A stretch of DNA of 64,000 bases from Sitta carolinensis (Eukaryota; Chordata; Aves; Passeriformes; Sittidae). The stretch covers positions 110,307,108-110,371,107 of the forward strand of contig CM063283.1 in NCBI GenBank assembly GCA_032173965.1. The letters run 5' to 3'. A program made the translations under genes and the position numbers. Below are positions 21,931-34,371 of the stretch, piece by piece; the first letter of the stretch is position 1; each line of letters begins with the position of its first letter. Below the pieces are notes generated by a model that was not told where the DNA came from, did not search any database, and worked only from the letters and a program-made list of their open reading frames with translations.

Positions 21931-24900
21931 TCAAATGCCTTTCAATGTAGACACCTGAAATAAGGGCTAAGTCCATCTGCCCAGATGTGTTCAGACAATC
22001 ACAAACAATTTTAGCTCAGGAGCTGTGGTAGCTACATTTGTTCAGCACAGTATTACAGATAAAAAGTCCTTTTCCGCCTCCTTTTCTCTCCGTAAAATTT
22101 CACCTGGAACCCAAAAATAACCTTCCAGATAACAGAATTTGGTACATTGCCACAAAATGTTTCCACTTCAGCAAGCTAGAATTTTTGGCAAAAAACAACC
22201 CCAAACCTATTTAGTGAGGAATTTCAAAGAAGCTGTAATGAATTACTTAACTAGGCTCCCCAGGCCTTGCTCGTGGTTCAGTAAATGTGCTGATCTCTGC
22301 CTGATGGCATTTGGCTTCATTTTTGTATCCCTGAAAAATAAACAGAAGGTTTGCCAGTGGCTTTGGTGAGAACAGATTGAGGCTATAAAGAAATCAAGAC
22401 AATTTCCTTCTGGAAACCGGTAGCTTTCTGTTAATAGAGAAATCCAGAGGAAGAGAAAGCAGCATGACCTGTGGAAAGATTTCATTATCTCAAAGCATCC
22501 AGCCTTTTGAAAAGGAGGACGTGTAATTAAAATGCAGAGATTGAAAAAAAAATTATCTCTGAGCGTGCATAGTAGCAGCCCTGGAAGCAGCTTCCATGGG
22601 CCAGGAGAGGAAGGCAGGGAAATGGCAGTGGGCACTGAGCCACAAAGTCCTCTCCAAGGTGGAAAGTGAGCTGTGCACTCTGCCTGGTTTCAAGGATCAG
22701 TGTCCAGCACCAGCTTGGCTCACACACACTGGCTGGTGTGCATTTTCTAGGGAGAGCCTGATGAGGATATGAGAAAATAAAGATATTTTTTCTAAAGTCC
22801 TCTGCATCCGTTCTCGATGAAAAAAGGAAACAAGAAAACCTAGAGCTGCTGAATGTTGGATGTATCAAGTCCAGGACTGATGGTACAGCTTTTTGCTACT
22901 TCTTTCTAGCCTCATTTTGCACTAAAAATACACCATGCCATTTCCTAAAAGGTTTCATGAATGCTTCTAGTGCACCAGGAAGCAAATAATTCTCTTTATC
23001 CTGACCAAAAAAAGTCTCAGTTCCTCATTAACCTTTTTACAGGATGCGATCTCCTGTAGTTCTGCAGAAGAGATGTTGCCTAGCCGGGGTTTTCTTGTTT
23101 CCTGTTATTTCATAGCTCTACAGGGAAATAAACGGGGTTTCGAAGAAAAAAGAACGGAAGTGAAAATGACAAGGGAAGAACAGAAGCATCTCTATTATTT
23201 TTCTACACCAGGTTATTTCTAGATTGCTGTGCCATTGCCTCAGGTTTAAAGAAACACAAGGGGAAATCAAGCAATTCACACAGTCCCAACTGCTGCATGA
23301 GATTGTATCGGAATCAGATGGTATTTAAAGCCCATCATAGACAGAGTATGAGCACATGTGCTCAGGCATCCATATCATTTTTGCAGCAACACGAGAGGGA
23401 CCATGAGCCCAAAAATGTACTCAGAGCTTCAGGAAGGGCCAGCTGGCCCTCGCCACCAGGCAGAGCTGCACAGAGGGAACTCCCTTCTCCTCACTGATCC
23501 TTCACCATCTCAGCACATTAGGATCCCTGAGAAGAGCTCAGGCCTGTCAAGTCCTCCTGTTCAGCCCACAGACTGCACATAATCCAGGTAAATGCTGTGA
23601 TTCAGTTATTTCAGCTATTTTCTCAGTCTGTCCTCTTCCACAAATGGGCCTCCACCACCTACTGGGATGCCCTTACTCAGCTGCAGTGGGGTCTCAGCTC
23701 ATCTTCAGGACCTCCCTTGTCCTCCCAGGGACATTTTTCTGTCATTCTATCACACCTGAGCCCCAGCAGGCATAACCATGCCTGGCAGAGATGGCTTTCC
23801 CATTCCACTACCAACCTCATCCTCAGCTACTCACTCACCCCCCACAGCTCACAGTCACTTGGCTTCCTCCCTCCAGCACCCAAAGCAGTTTCCTAAGCCA
23901 GTCTGGGAATTATTTGTAGGAAGAAGTCACTCATGACCAGCCCAGGAGCAGGGGCTGAGCTGTGTTGTTTCCCAAGCCAATTGCTGGCTGTAAACAGCTG
24001 TATGAAGGGAGGGAGGTGACAGAGGCCAGGCAGCCTGACCCTCATCTGAGCTGCACAACCAGACAATTAGCCAGAGTGTGTCACACATCTCTAATCTGCA
24101 CACAAAGGTATTTTACCTAATAACTTCCTGCATGAAGCAAATGGACCAAATAATTAAAGCACCATGAGCAATCTTACTATTGACGTGATTTTTTTCACAT
24201 TTTTTTCGCACACTCATCAAATATTAGTAAAAGGTATTCCAGCAATAAAAAAATCCTGCAGACTTCCAAAAGGTAAGTGGACATGCTGTTTCCAAAGAGT
24301 GCTTTTCCACCTTCTTTCAGCCTTTAGAAACCAGAGTGCATGGAGGATGCTCATGGACACCCCGCAGAGCTGTCCCTTGCCTGTAGCTCCCACCCAGGGC
24401 AGGCAGAGGGGACCTGAAGCAACCTGAGCAAGGGGCTGGTGAATAAATCACAGCAGAAACCAACCCAAACACTTCAAGGTGCATTTTTTTATGACTGTAG
24501 CTCATTCTTCCTCTCTAGCTCCTCTATTCCAGTCTCTTACAGCAGAACATTGTCTTACATTTTAAATACATGTTTGCCATCCACAGTCAAAGTAGCGGTG
24601 AATAATGTTTGATTTTCTCTCCAGCCAATGGGCATCTACTGCCTGGGAAGTGATCAGTGAAGTGATAAAGTTAAATCAGAGTCATATTGTATATTATGAG
24701 AAGAGTCACATATCAAAGCTGGGTCCTGAGGTTTCCAATTTGAGCTATTTACTTGACTGTATATCTTTCTTGATCTTGAAAGGACTCCCAAAAGGCCTAA
24801 ATCTTACCAAGCTGCTCACTTTCTTGACATCCTATGGCATTGTGTGGTTTTTGTATAAATAAAAACATAAAACCTCATGAAAAGACCAGAGATGTTGCCC

Positions 24901-25046
24901 TGTAAAAACAGTGTGTGGAGTCAAATTCCAGAAACAATGACAATATTTTTCAAAATGGAACTCATGAGGGTTTTGTTGACTAAACACACACATATAAAAC
25001 TGAATAATTTTTAGTATATTTTGAATACTTAAAATATATTAAAATT
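21931..25046. other. Gene-free unique sequence
   Basis: No supportable gene. It contains a moderately GC-rich patch at about 23,400-24,060 with short open frames and an AT-rich tail leading into a purine repeat. The 130-codon minus-strand frame at 22243-22635 shows no family signature. Confidence 0.55.
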
Positions 25047-25077
25047 AAAAAAAAAAAAAGAAAGAAAAGAAAAAAAG
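25047..25077. repeat. A/G purine simple repeat
   Basis: A run of about 13 A followed by AAAG-type units. Simple repeat with no other content. Confidence 0.8.
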
Positions 25078-25557
25078 ACAGAAGCAACAAAACACCTCAT
25101 CCTTTGCATATACTTTTAATGAAACCAGTATCTCATCCTGGTTGTTTTCCTATGTTGTTTTTGAAAAATGGAAATAATTCCTGCTAACGGGCACAACTGA
25201 AAATTAACTGTTAAAGCTCAAATGTTTTCGAAGTGTGCCAAGAACAGATCATAAAATGGGGAAAAAAACAGAAAGAGCACTAATTACTTTATTTGTCTCC
25301 TAAAACTAAACTAACAAGTAAAAGTCTTTAAAGAACACCGGTCAGAAATACTGATATCAAAGGAAAAGACTGCTGATAATCCTGGATTCATTTGCAATGA
25401 TTTATTCCATATTTTATTGCACAATTTATAAAAGAGAATTGCAGCAATCGGAGCCCTTGCATTGCTACAAGAGATTAAAAGATTTTCTTATCAGACAACT
25501 TAGAATTGTGATGATTCACACCTTCATTATGTCTTGAAACACTCCAGCTTCCTCCAG

Positions 25558-25847
25558 AAGGTACAGCAAAGGTTTTGCATGAATACATCCCTTAAACTAA
25601 ACAGTGCTCCTGTCGTTTTCCCACGGTGCTCAGAACAAGCTAGGGGTGAAAGAGTAACCCTTTTAAGCCAGTTAAACAACCGTCATTATTTCAAAATAAA
25701 TGAAGAGGAGCCGAGTTATTTACGACTCATGTTTTATGCATGCCTTAGCTTGGAGACATTTGATAGCCCCCCACAACACTTCATTGGCTCTAATCTTCAA
25801 CAAGTGTTTGCCAAGAAGGTCACATTGGCCTATTCACACCGAGAAAG
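25558..25847 (+). other. Exon-like open segment (speculative)
   Basis: A frame stays open for 105 codons across 25534-25851. It is bounded by an acceptor-like CTTCCTCCAG ending at 25557 and a strong donor-like AAG/GTGAGA at 25847/25848; the stop codon overlaps the donor, so it would be spliced out. About seven CpG dinucleotides persist in an otherwise AT-rich neighbourhood, which can reflect constraint. The open frame starts from TTG, so it would have to be an internal exon. I recognise no protein family in the translation. The pyrimidine tract is weak and no partner exon is visible. It could equally be a conserved non-coding element or chance. Confidence 0.15.
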
Positions 25848-25859
25848 GTGAGATTTGGA

Positions 25860-28800
25860 GACACGGTAAAGTCACAGGACAAATGGGAAGACACTGGAAA
25901 ATTATTTTTTTCTGCCAGGGTTTCCACACAAGCATAAAACCTGGGTCAGGGAGAGTCCTTTCCGTTGAAGGTGAGTGCCAGTACTTCTCACTGCCAGGTG
26001 AAATCGAGGATACGCCCAGCCTTGCTGTGCAGGGAGGAGAGCCAGAAGGAGAATGAGCTACTTGCAAGGAATTTCTTGAAATCAGCAAGGAGGAGCCATC
26101 ATACCCACAGAGAGTTCTGTGGGATTCCCCAACCAACCATTAGTACAGGCCAGACTGGCCTTCAGGGTCTGCAAAAGAGGTGGAAACTCAGACCCAGAGA
26201 GTAAAGCACCTGAAACTGTGAGGGGGTGGTCCTGGGAGGACCTTTCTGGTTTGCAAACCCTTTTCTGGAGGACAAGAGACCTGAGCTTGAGAACCAGCTG
26301 TACCCAAATACCTTGTTCTTCACAACTGCTCCACAGCATCCTCCTGTGAAACTGTATTTTGGTTCTGTAACAGGTAGATACCTTCTCCAGACATGGCTTT
26401 TGCCAGGAACATCAGCCCTGCCTTGGTAAAACCAGGGGAGGGCAGCCATTACCTTGCAAAGAATGATGAGGGGCTGTGTTACAAGCCCTGACTTAAGGAC
26501 TGTGTGTTGTAACCCCACATTGCCCCCATTATTTACCTCAAATATGCCCCCAAAGAAGTCAAGGAGCACCTCTTTTCTTTTAATATCTCTCCCACTAAGT
26601 GATGCTGAGAAGAATTTAAGCCTGATGCCCAGTCTCAGGGCTGACATGCTTCTCCCTGCACATAGTCCTGCAGCAGGAAGGGTGAAAGGTCCCCCTATGC
26701 CCTACAACATCCACACATGCTCTGTTCAGGAGGTTGCAGCTCTGTTTTGAACACAAAATATGCCCAACTACCCATAAATCGGTGTCCACTGATCTTTCTA
26801 TTGTAATCTCATTGATTTGTGTGGCTTGTGGAGACTTGGAGTGAGGCAAAACAAAAACACACCTCTGTATCACCTTCTACCCTGAGAACCCCCAAAAAGG
26901 CCCTTCATTGGCTTTCCAGACTCCATTTCAAGTTTCTTTTTAACTGAGAGTTTCATGGGTGAGATATTTAATAGAATGTGACCCCCCTAGCTCATTTAGC
27001 TTTGTAGACAGTGTATTGTGCTTGAGTCTCTCATCCATTCATGCACTCATATTACCTCATAAAGGTATTTTTTAGAAATAAAACATGAATAGGGAGATTT
27101 TTTTTTTTCAACCTTAGCGATTAGCTGGAGATTAGAATTCAATTGAACAGTTTAGTTAAATATGGGTTTGTGTGTGTTGATATGGCTCCCCATTGTCACT
27201 GCAGGTATGAGAGTTTTGGCAGTTTCCCAGCTTGGCTCTCCAGTGGGGGTTCATAGCAATGCAAAAGGCAGTGTCCCACCTTTCAGTAAAATCAAACTAA
27301 ATACTTCTCAGAAAATGCTTATTGAAATCTTGCCAGTTTTAAGAGAGAGAGATTTGCATGAAACTTACTGTTTGTTCCAAAGCTTTACCTATTTTTTTCT
27401 TTTGATTTTATATATATATAGTTGGGGTTTGTTCCCCCTTCAAGCTAGCTCTGAGAAAACAATATTAGTAGAAGAAATAATTAGGGAAGCCAACAGTCAG
27501 CTGCTTTCTCTGAAGAATATTGGGCAGATGACAAACCCACTACAACATTTGGCACACTATTTATGGGCAGGAAATTTTAACAGAGAAATGAGAAATGACA
27601 CTCTGCAAATCATGCTGAAGTTCTATGAAAGTTTTTTTCCTGCTAAAACTGAAGGACCATAATGACAGACAGACAAAAATGAACTTCTGTGCTTTCTCCT
27701 TGTCATGATGGTAACTCAGTTTTCTTAGTGTGAGATATCTCTTTTTCTGAGCAGTGAAAATATTTATAAATTGTACTTTAAATGAGAAAGATCTTTGGAA
27801 TAATCTGTTCCAGGTTAGCCTATCATTACCAATAAAATACCTCTGATTTGCACAAAACATGTAATTTGAGAGGGGTTTTCCCCCTGCTGGTGTAACTCCT
27901 TTGCTCTTTTAATTCTCAAAACCACAAAAAAGGCTCTCAGAAATATTCCCAGCTGCTCAGGTCATGCTCAGCTGTGCTGATACCAGTTTACAGAGAGCAC
28001 ATTTAGCACATTGTCTTGATTATATGGCAAAATTGGAGAGTCAAGCAAACATCTCCTCATGCATTAGGGAGCTGCACAGCTACAGTAAGTCCTGAGGCAT
28101 GACAGTGGAAGCTCCACTTGTTAAATACACAAAGTGAGGCAAAAAACCCCCAAAGCTCTCTCTGTGTCCCACATGGAGCCAGCAGCACACGGTGCAGATG
28201 GGCAGCAGGGTGGTGCATTCACTGCAGCTGAGGGATGGCACTGTGACAGCTCTCCATCCTCTGCCACAGCTCTGCTCTGCCCCTGGAAGCCTGACCTTGA
28301 CCTCACACAAGCAGGAGCAGGAAAGACATCTCCATTTCATTGATCCCAGGCCAGACTGAAGGCACGTGGTGAAGAAAATGCAGATGCACCTACAGAGCTC
28401 TGCGGCGCAGCAGAGCCGTGTTCCCAAGGACAGGGATCACAGCTGGGCTCGTGTTACAAGCCCTGCACCCAGAGATCCTCCCTGCTGCCGTCTCAGCCAT
28501 GGCAAGAAGGAGCAGTGATGCAGGTTCAGCTCTGTGTGCCGCCAGAAACCTGACTGCACACTCTTGTCTCCTCTATGACCCGACTAACCCAGCAAGTGAC
28601 AGCCTTGTTATAAATATCCAAGAATCATGAGGTGGTCACTTTCCCACTGTCACAGCTAATTAACTTCGAGGAATAACTATGGGAACTATTTCATTTTGCC
28701 ATCCCAAACATGGGCCTGAAGTGAATGTGTGTGTCTGACTGAATGCGCTGAGAAAAAACACCCTTCCATTAAACATCGGGGCAGGTAAAAAATACTGTGG

Positions 28801-31800
28801 GTATGTGCCAAGTTCTGCAGTTTGCTAGAAGCAGCACCAAGATTTACAACGCAATTTTCAATCACTTCCATCACCATTTTCAATGTCCTGCACTTATGGA
28901 CAGAGGAGTTCATCTGTGCAAAACCCTCAAAAATGACTGCGTTCCTAAAAATAAAAAAATATATAAACTGTCATTTCAGTTTAGAAAAACTAGGCATAAC
29001 CTCATAATTAGGAACAGCTAAATTGCCCACTCTTTAGTCAACGGCACAAGGAGAAATTTATTTTGTTTAATAAACTGCTCTTAATGATTACTGTTTGTTT
29101 GCTTCCTAAATCTCAGAGTAATCATGTGCTGCAAGTGGAAAATGCGGGTGAGGAGGTTTGTCTCCCGAGTTTAAATGACAAAAAAAAAATCTCTTCAGTT
29201 TTCCACTTTGAGGGGATCTTTTCTCCATAGCCCCTCACCACTGATCTGTGAGAGTCCTGCCAGCTCCTGGTCAAAAAGGGGGACCTTGACTTATGGGTGT
29301 GGAGGGCTGCCAAGAACATGAAACCAGCACCTATAATCTCAGGGATACCAGAAAGCTGTAAACTGGCTGGATATAGAGCAGCAATTGTTTGATAATAATT
29401 GTCCACCATACCTGCATCCTGTTCCTGTTCCAGGAGTTTACAATGGATCAATGTACCCAAAGTGTTTATACCCAGATGAACCTGGGGCAACCCAGTTCAA
29501 AAGACTTTTCTTTCCCTCATCTGGAATGGCCCAAATAAAAAGATTTTGTTCTCCCTTCAAGAGGGATTATTAAAAAACCCAACCATGTCTTTCCCATTCT
29601 GCCCATGTGCTGCAGCACAGAAAGGACAGCACAGGTATGAGTGGCAGGAGGGAGGCCACATCATTCATGATTTCCCTTTTGCAAAAGATTTTGGAGCTGC
29701 AGGGTGGCTTTCCAGACAGCTTTCCAGGAACTGCCAGCTGGAATGCCAATGCAGAGAAGCCATGCTTTGCACAGAGACATATGTGCACTCACACACATAC
29801 ATAAAGCTCCTGAACTCACTGCAGGAAAGGCTTTACCCCAACAGCAGGATAAGTAAGGTGTGGAAATTACCTTAATGCAAAATCCATGTGACGATCAGCC
29901 CCTTCGACTTTACCGCGGTAGCAAGGTGATCCCACTCACAGCTGGGACAAATGCTATTGCTTCCACTCCACTAGCTGGTGGCAAAAGCTATTTTAAATTC
30001 ATAGACAGAAAAAAATGACAGAGCTGAGAGGTTGAAGTTAGAGTGAGCCAAGAGTAGGAAGTGCTGCACATTGTATCCTAGAAACAGCTTTCAGTTCCTC
30101 AGTCCTTTTCAGTTCTTCATTGTAGAAGGGAGGTTGGAAGAAGTGGTGCAGTTAAAGTAGATACCAGCTGAAATTTTGCCAAGTGGTCATTAATCCCTAA
30201 AATTTCAATCTCATTTTCATTAAAATTTAACAGCAGAGACATGCCCTGGACTACAGAAACATAGCTGAGTTTGAGCTTCAGGAATGTGCTTATGTGTACA
30301 CGGGTGGAGAAAACAATAGCTGGATGGAACAGCCTGAGACATTCCCTCACCTACAGTACAAAAGGGTGAAATAATATCATGTGCTTCTTATCTGTAGTTT
30401 ACACCAAGAAAACACACGTGTGAAAGACTGAACACATTATTCAGGAAGCATCTCTTTACCCAGCTGAAGTTGGTTTTCTCCAAAGGAAAAAAAAAATGGA
30501 TTTTTTTCCTCATTAAGATAGAGGATCTTGTCATGATTTAATGGTCCTATGAGAAGGAGTGCTTTGCTTCTGAGAGTCAAAGAAAGCTGAGTGAAAATCC
30601 AGAAGGTTTATAAGTAACCTTGGAATGATATGCAGATGCTGGTTAAGATGTAGACATGCCTGAAAAAATATCCAGCTCCTTCTTATAAATCCTCTACCTT
30701 CCAAAACATATATCAAGCCTAAAACGGAGCAAAAGTTCTGCATATCCTTAGTGAAATCTAAAGTGACAAGGAATTCACCTGTTTTCTCTCCCCTTTGGAA
30801 CCAAGTCAAGATTGCTTTGGTGAGAGGAGCTAGCATGTTTTGCAAGTTTATATCATATCCAGTGGGGAGGCAGTGATTAAAAAGGCATCATTCTTTTGGG
30901 GTTTAGCTTTATCCAAGGCTGAACCTTCAAATAGAGATTCCAGTATGTAGGAGGGGAGGAAAATCTAATTGAGGAAAAGGAGAAGAATGTAGCTTGCAAA
31001 TTCAGAACTATTCCATCAAAGATAACTAGATCATCTTTTTCATAGCAGGAATTAGAAGTGACAGATGGTCTTGCTGCTGAACCAAAGGTGTAGAAGTCCT
31101 GAGATTCAGTCTGTATTTCTGGCTCTGAAACAGATTTCCTGTGCAAGATAGGGTAAAAAAGCAACATTTCAGTAATGGCCAGCTTCTGCAGACTTCATCT
31201 GAAACTGATAAACCCTGATTTTTAAAAGAGTGGTCTGCGAGCCCCAGCTTACTTTCAGTGGGAGGGACAATGTAAAGGCACTGTGGAAAAGACAGTTTCT
31301 TTCTCACAGATTGGATTAAAAAAACCCTGAAAGTTTAAAAATGCAGAAACGGTGCCAAATCTTAAAAACTCTGACCGACAGTGTTTCTGAGTGGTGGGGT
31401 TTACATCTGTGAAATAGAGACATTTATCCCCTTTCAAAATTCCTGCGCATTCACAGGAAAATGTGACCTCAAGGAAGAGAAACAGAGCAGAGGTAACACC
31501 AATGGCAATACCTACAAGTAAGACACCTTTTACATTTTCAATTACATAAGCCTGCCTTCAATTAAACCTCATCAGCTTTGTTCACATGAACTGAAATTGC
31601 CTATTATGGTCCTGAATTGCATTAAGCGTTGAATTTGAATTTTATTTCTGTATGCAGATATATTTTTAGTTGGCTTATGCTTTTCACTCATTTCTGAAAA
31701 TGGTAAATTGACTTCACTTTTTCTCCAGCATTAAAATAAATACCACCATAAAACTAGAACTCTCCAGCAACTCCGTGCTTTTGACCAGAAATTAAAGTTT

Positions 31801-34312
31801 AGCAAAAATGTAGATGAAAACAATGCTGACATTTGCAGCCCCTGTGAAAATCTGCTCAGGTTGTGCTGTACAAGACTCAGAGCTCCCAGAATACTCACAC
31901 GCAGTCACAACTGATGGGGCTGAGCAGGACATCCCTGCCCTGACACCTTCCAACAAGCTGAGGGTGCTGCAGCACCGAGCAGAGGAGGTGAAAGCAATTT
32001 CTGATGCTCTCTGGTTGCTCCCATCCTGGTGCTTCAGAGAGGGGAGGAGGAGAACTCCAGCTGGCATGGGAGAGGATGAGGAAGGGAAGGGCTGGGTGGG
32101 AGCAGTTCAAACTGCAGAGGAATGGAAACCTCCAGTGAGGACAAAAGGTCTGTGCAGAGAAGGCAGCAACTGGTACAAGGAAAGGTGCAAAATGAGTCAG
32201 CTGAGGAAAGATGGCACTGGGAAGAAAAAAAAAAAAAAACTAAACTGGAACCTGCACTTCTCCATCATCGCCATGAGTCACAGAAAAACCTCATGGGCTT
32301 CTCCATCGAGTTCCCAAATAACCTCCTGGCTGATCAGCCTGTTACCCTAATTGGTAAAGATCTCTCCTTGGCATCTAAATTCTGAAACTGTTAAGGGAGC
32401 ACAAAGGCATAAATTTAGCTCCAGATGATGGATTGTGTTTTATCATTTTGCTGCATTTTAAAACTGAGCATTTTTTGGGAAAAGATAAGGTTGTGAAATC
32501 AAGTTCTGTAAGAATTTAGTTTATGCTAGGATTAGAGGTTCTTGTGCAGATTTAATCTGACATATCAAATGTGTATTTTGACACTGTCTTCATTTTATAT
32601 GTATCTGAAAGTTACATGATCTCACATTATCATTTATACTGAAATTTTTTCTTTCCAAGTTCATATGTTGTTTCTGTATTTTCTAGTGTGAAGACTTTGC
32701 ACAAATGGCATGTAAAATTCCTAGGACATATTTGGTGAAAATTAGCTTCTACTTCTGGATCCCTTCTCTTCTACCTTCAAGAAACTTCCATGCACCTTCA
32801 TATGTTTGCTGAATTCCAAAGCAAAAATAAAAACCCAGAACAAAATTTCCCTTTTTTATTTTTGAAGCAATTAAAACCAATTTCTTTCTATCTGTGCAAT
32901 TATTTGGAAACAATGCTCATTGTAAAACAAGTCCAAAGTTACACAATAAATGAATGGAAAATAAAAGTACAGTCTCCTTCTTCCTCATGATACTTTGCTA
33001 TATTGTCAGGGAGAAGCTGAACATTTGCTGCCCTCAAGTGGTGTCCTATTTTTATTTCCTACAGGCATTCACAATGATGCTTCATCCTTTTAATAGCTTA
33101 AGTTCAGAGCTGGGGTGTTTTTGAAAGAAAATGGAAAGCTTGAAGCAAACAGAATTCAGCTTTGATTCACAAAACATGTGGTTTAAAATGCATATTTTTT
33201 TTCCCTCTTTAAATATTAGAGATATCTTTGGCCTTATTTTGGGTATGTTTCATCTCTGCCCTACTGCATTGTAGAAAAGGATGCTGACATACACAACTAC
33301 ACACAGTGGGGACTCCAAAGACCTAAATGTTGTTGATTAATATTTTGTGGCTTTGAGTTTTGAGCTATGCAAAATGAACCAAAAAATACAGCCTGAGAAA
33401 AATGTTAGTGCTCAAAAAGGCAATTGTAATGGGGAAAAACTGAGTTTGTTATATCTTTATTGAAGATTCTGTTGAATTACTGACAATGGGCTAAAATTGA
33501 GTGAGGGAAAATGGGATTCCTATCACACTTCAGAAGTGGATTGTAACTGACTCAGGAGCTAGTTCAGCCGCAGCTCAAAGACAGCTGGGTCAGATTCTAG
33601 CTCAGCCAAAATGAGCAGTAAGAATTGTGTCTTCACACTGCACCACAAGAGAAAATACACTCTTTCCAAATATACTCCAAACAGAAAGCTTCTGTAACAA
33701 CACCCATGCCTTGTTGCAATCCTCACCTACATTTCCAAACCAGCACCAATTCCTTTTGACTGTGGAGCGTACAAGAGCTCCCTGGGCTGGAGCTTGTTTT
33801 ATTCACACTCTGAATCCAGGAGCATCAAGGAAGTGCAGACCTGCCCTGTTCGTCAGGCTATTAATGTGTGTCATCAGAGCACTCAGGGGCCATGTGTGCC
33901 AGGTCCCAGGGTGGTGTTTCAGACAGGCACAAAGCAAACAGATGGTGCCTCAAGGATGATACACACTCCTGTTACAAGGAAATGCAACAATCAAACATAA
34001 TGCAAAACTGGGGAAGAGAACTGGGACAAAAGGAGTGAGGAGAGCAAGTTCCACATGGTTCCCCATGTCTTTATACAATAAAAAACATCAGCATATTAAC
34101 ATGAAATAACAGGTCTGGATGCATTTATAGTTTCCTCTGTCTTCAATTTTGTCCTAATGTCCCCGTTCCTCTGACATATGTTGCAATCCTATTGTGAAAC
34201 CAGTAATTTTCTGAAATGTCTGAAAAATAGCAGGTGGGCATGACACAAAAAGGCTAAACACCATCATTTGGGACAGATTCCAAAGGAGATGTATATTGCA
34301 CACACTAAAAGG
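25860..34312. other. Gene-free unique sequence
   Basis: No supportable gene. Open frames of 161 codons (minus, 26162-26647), 166 codons (plus, 27162-27662) and 178 codons (plus, 31814-32350) begin with ATG but show no recognisable domain. The 166-codon frame has one hydrophobic stretch near residues 75-92. An A-run lies at 32225-32239 within the 178-codon frame, giving a lysine run, which argues against a real protein. A CpG-containing 10-bp palindrome lies at 29911-29920. The AT-rich stretch 31530-31740 resembles conserved non-coding DNA in texture only. Confidence 0.5.
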
Positions 34313-34371
34313 AAAAAAAAAAAAAAAAAAACAAAACAAAACAAAACAAAAAAAAAAAAAAAAAAAAAAAC
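34313..34371. repeat. Long A-rich tract with (CAAAA) units
   Basis: About 18 A, then four CAAAA-type units, then about 22 A: 59 bp of almost only A on the plus strand. It may be a microsatellite grown from a retroposon tail. No element body is recognisable on its left (5') side. Confidence 0.9.

Noticed and set aside
26162..26647. 161-codon minus-strand ORF
   Set aside because: Overlaps other open frames on both strands, shows no motif, and length is compatible with chance.
27162..27662. 166-codon plus-strand ORF with one hydrophobic stretch
   Set aside because: The hydrophobic part comes from a T-rich/TA-repeat segment; there is no signal peptide pattern, family motif or nearby exon structure.
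31814..32350. 178-codon plus-strand ORF starting with ATG
   Set aside because: It runs through a poly-A tract (a run of lysines), has no recognisable domain, and its length is within chance for a GC-moderate patch.
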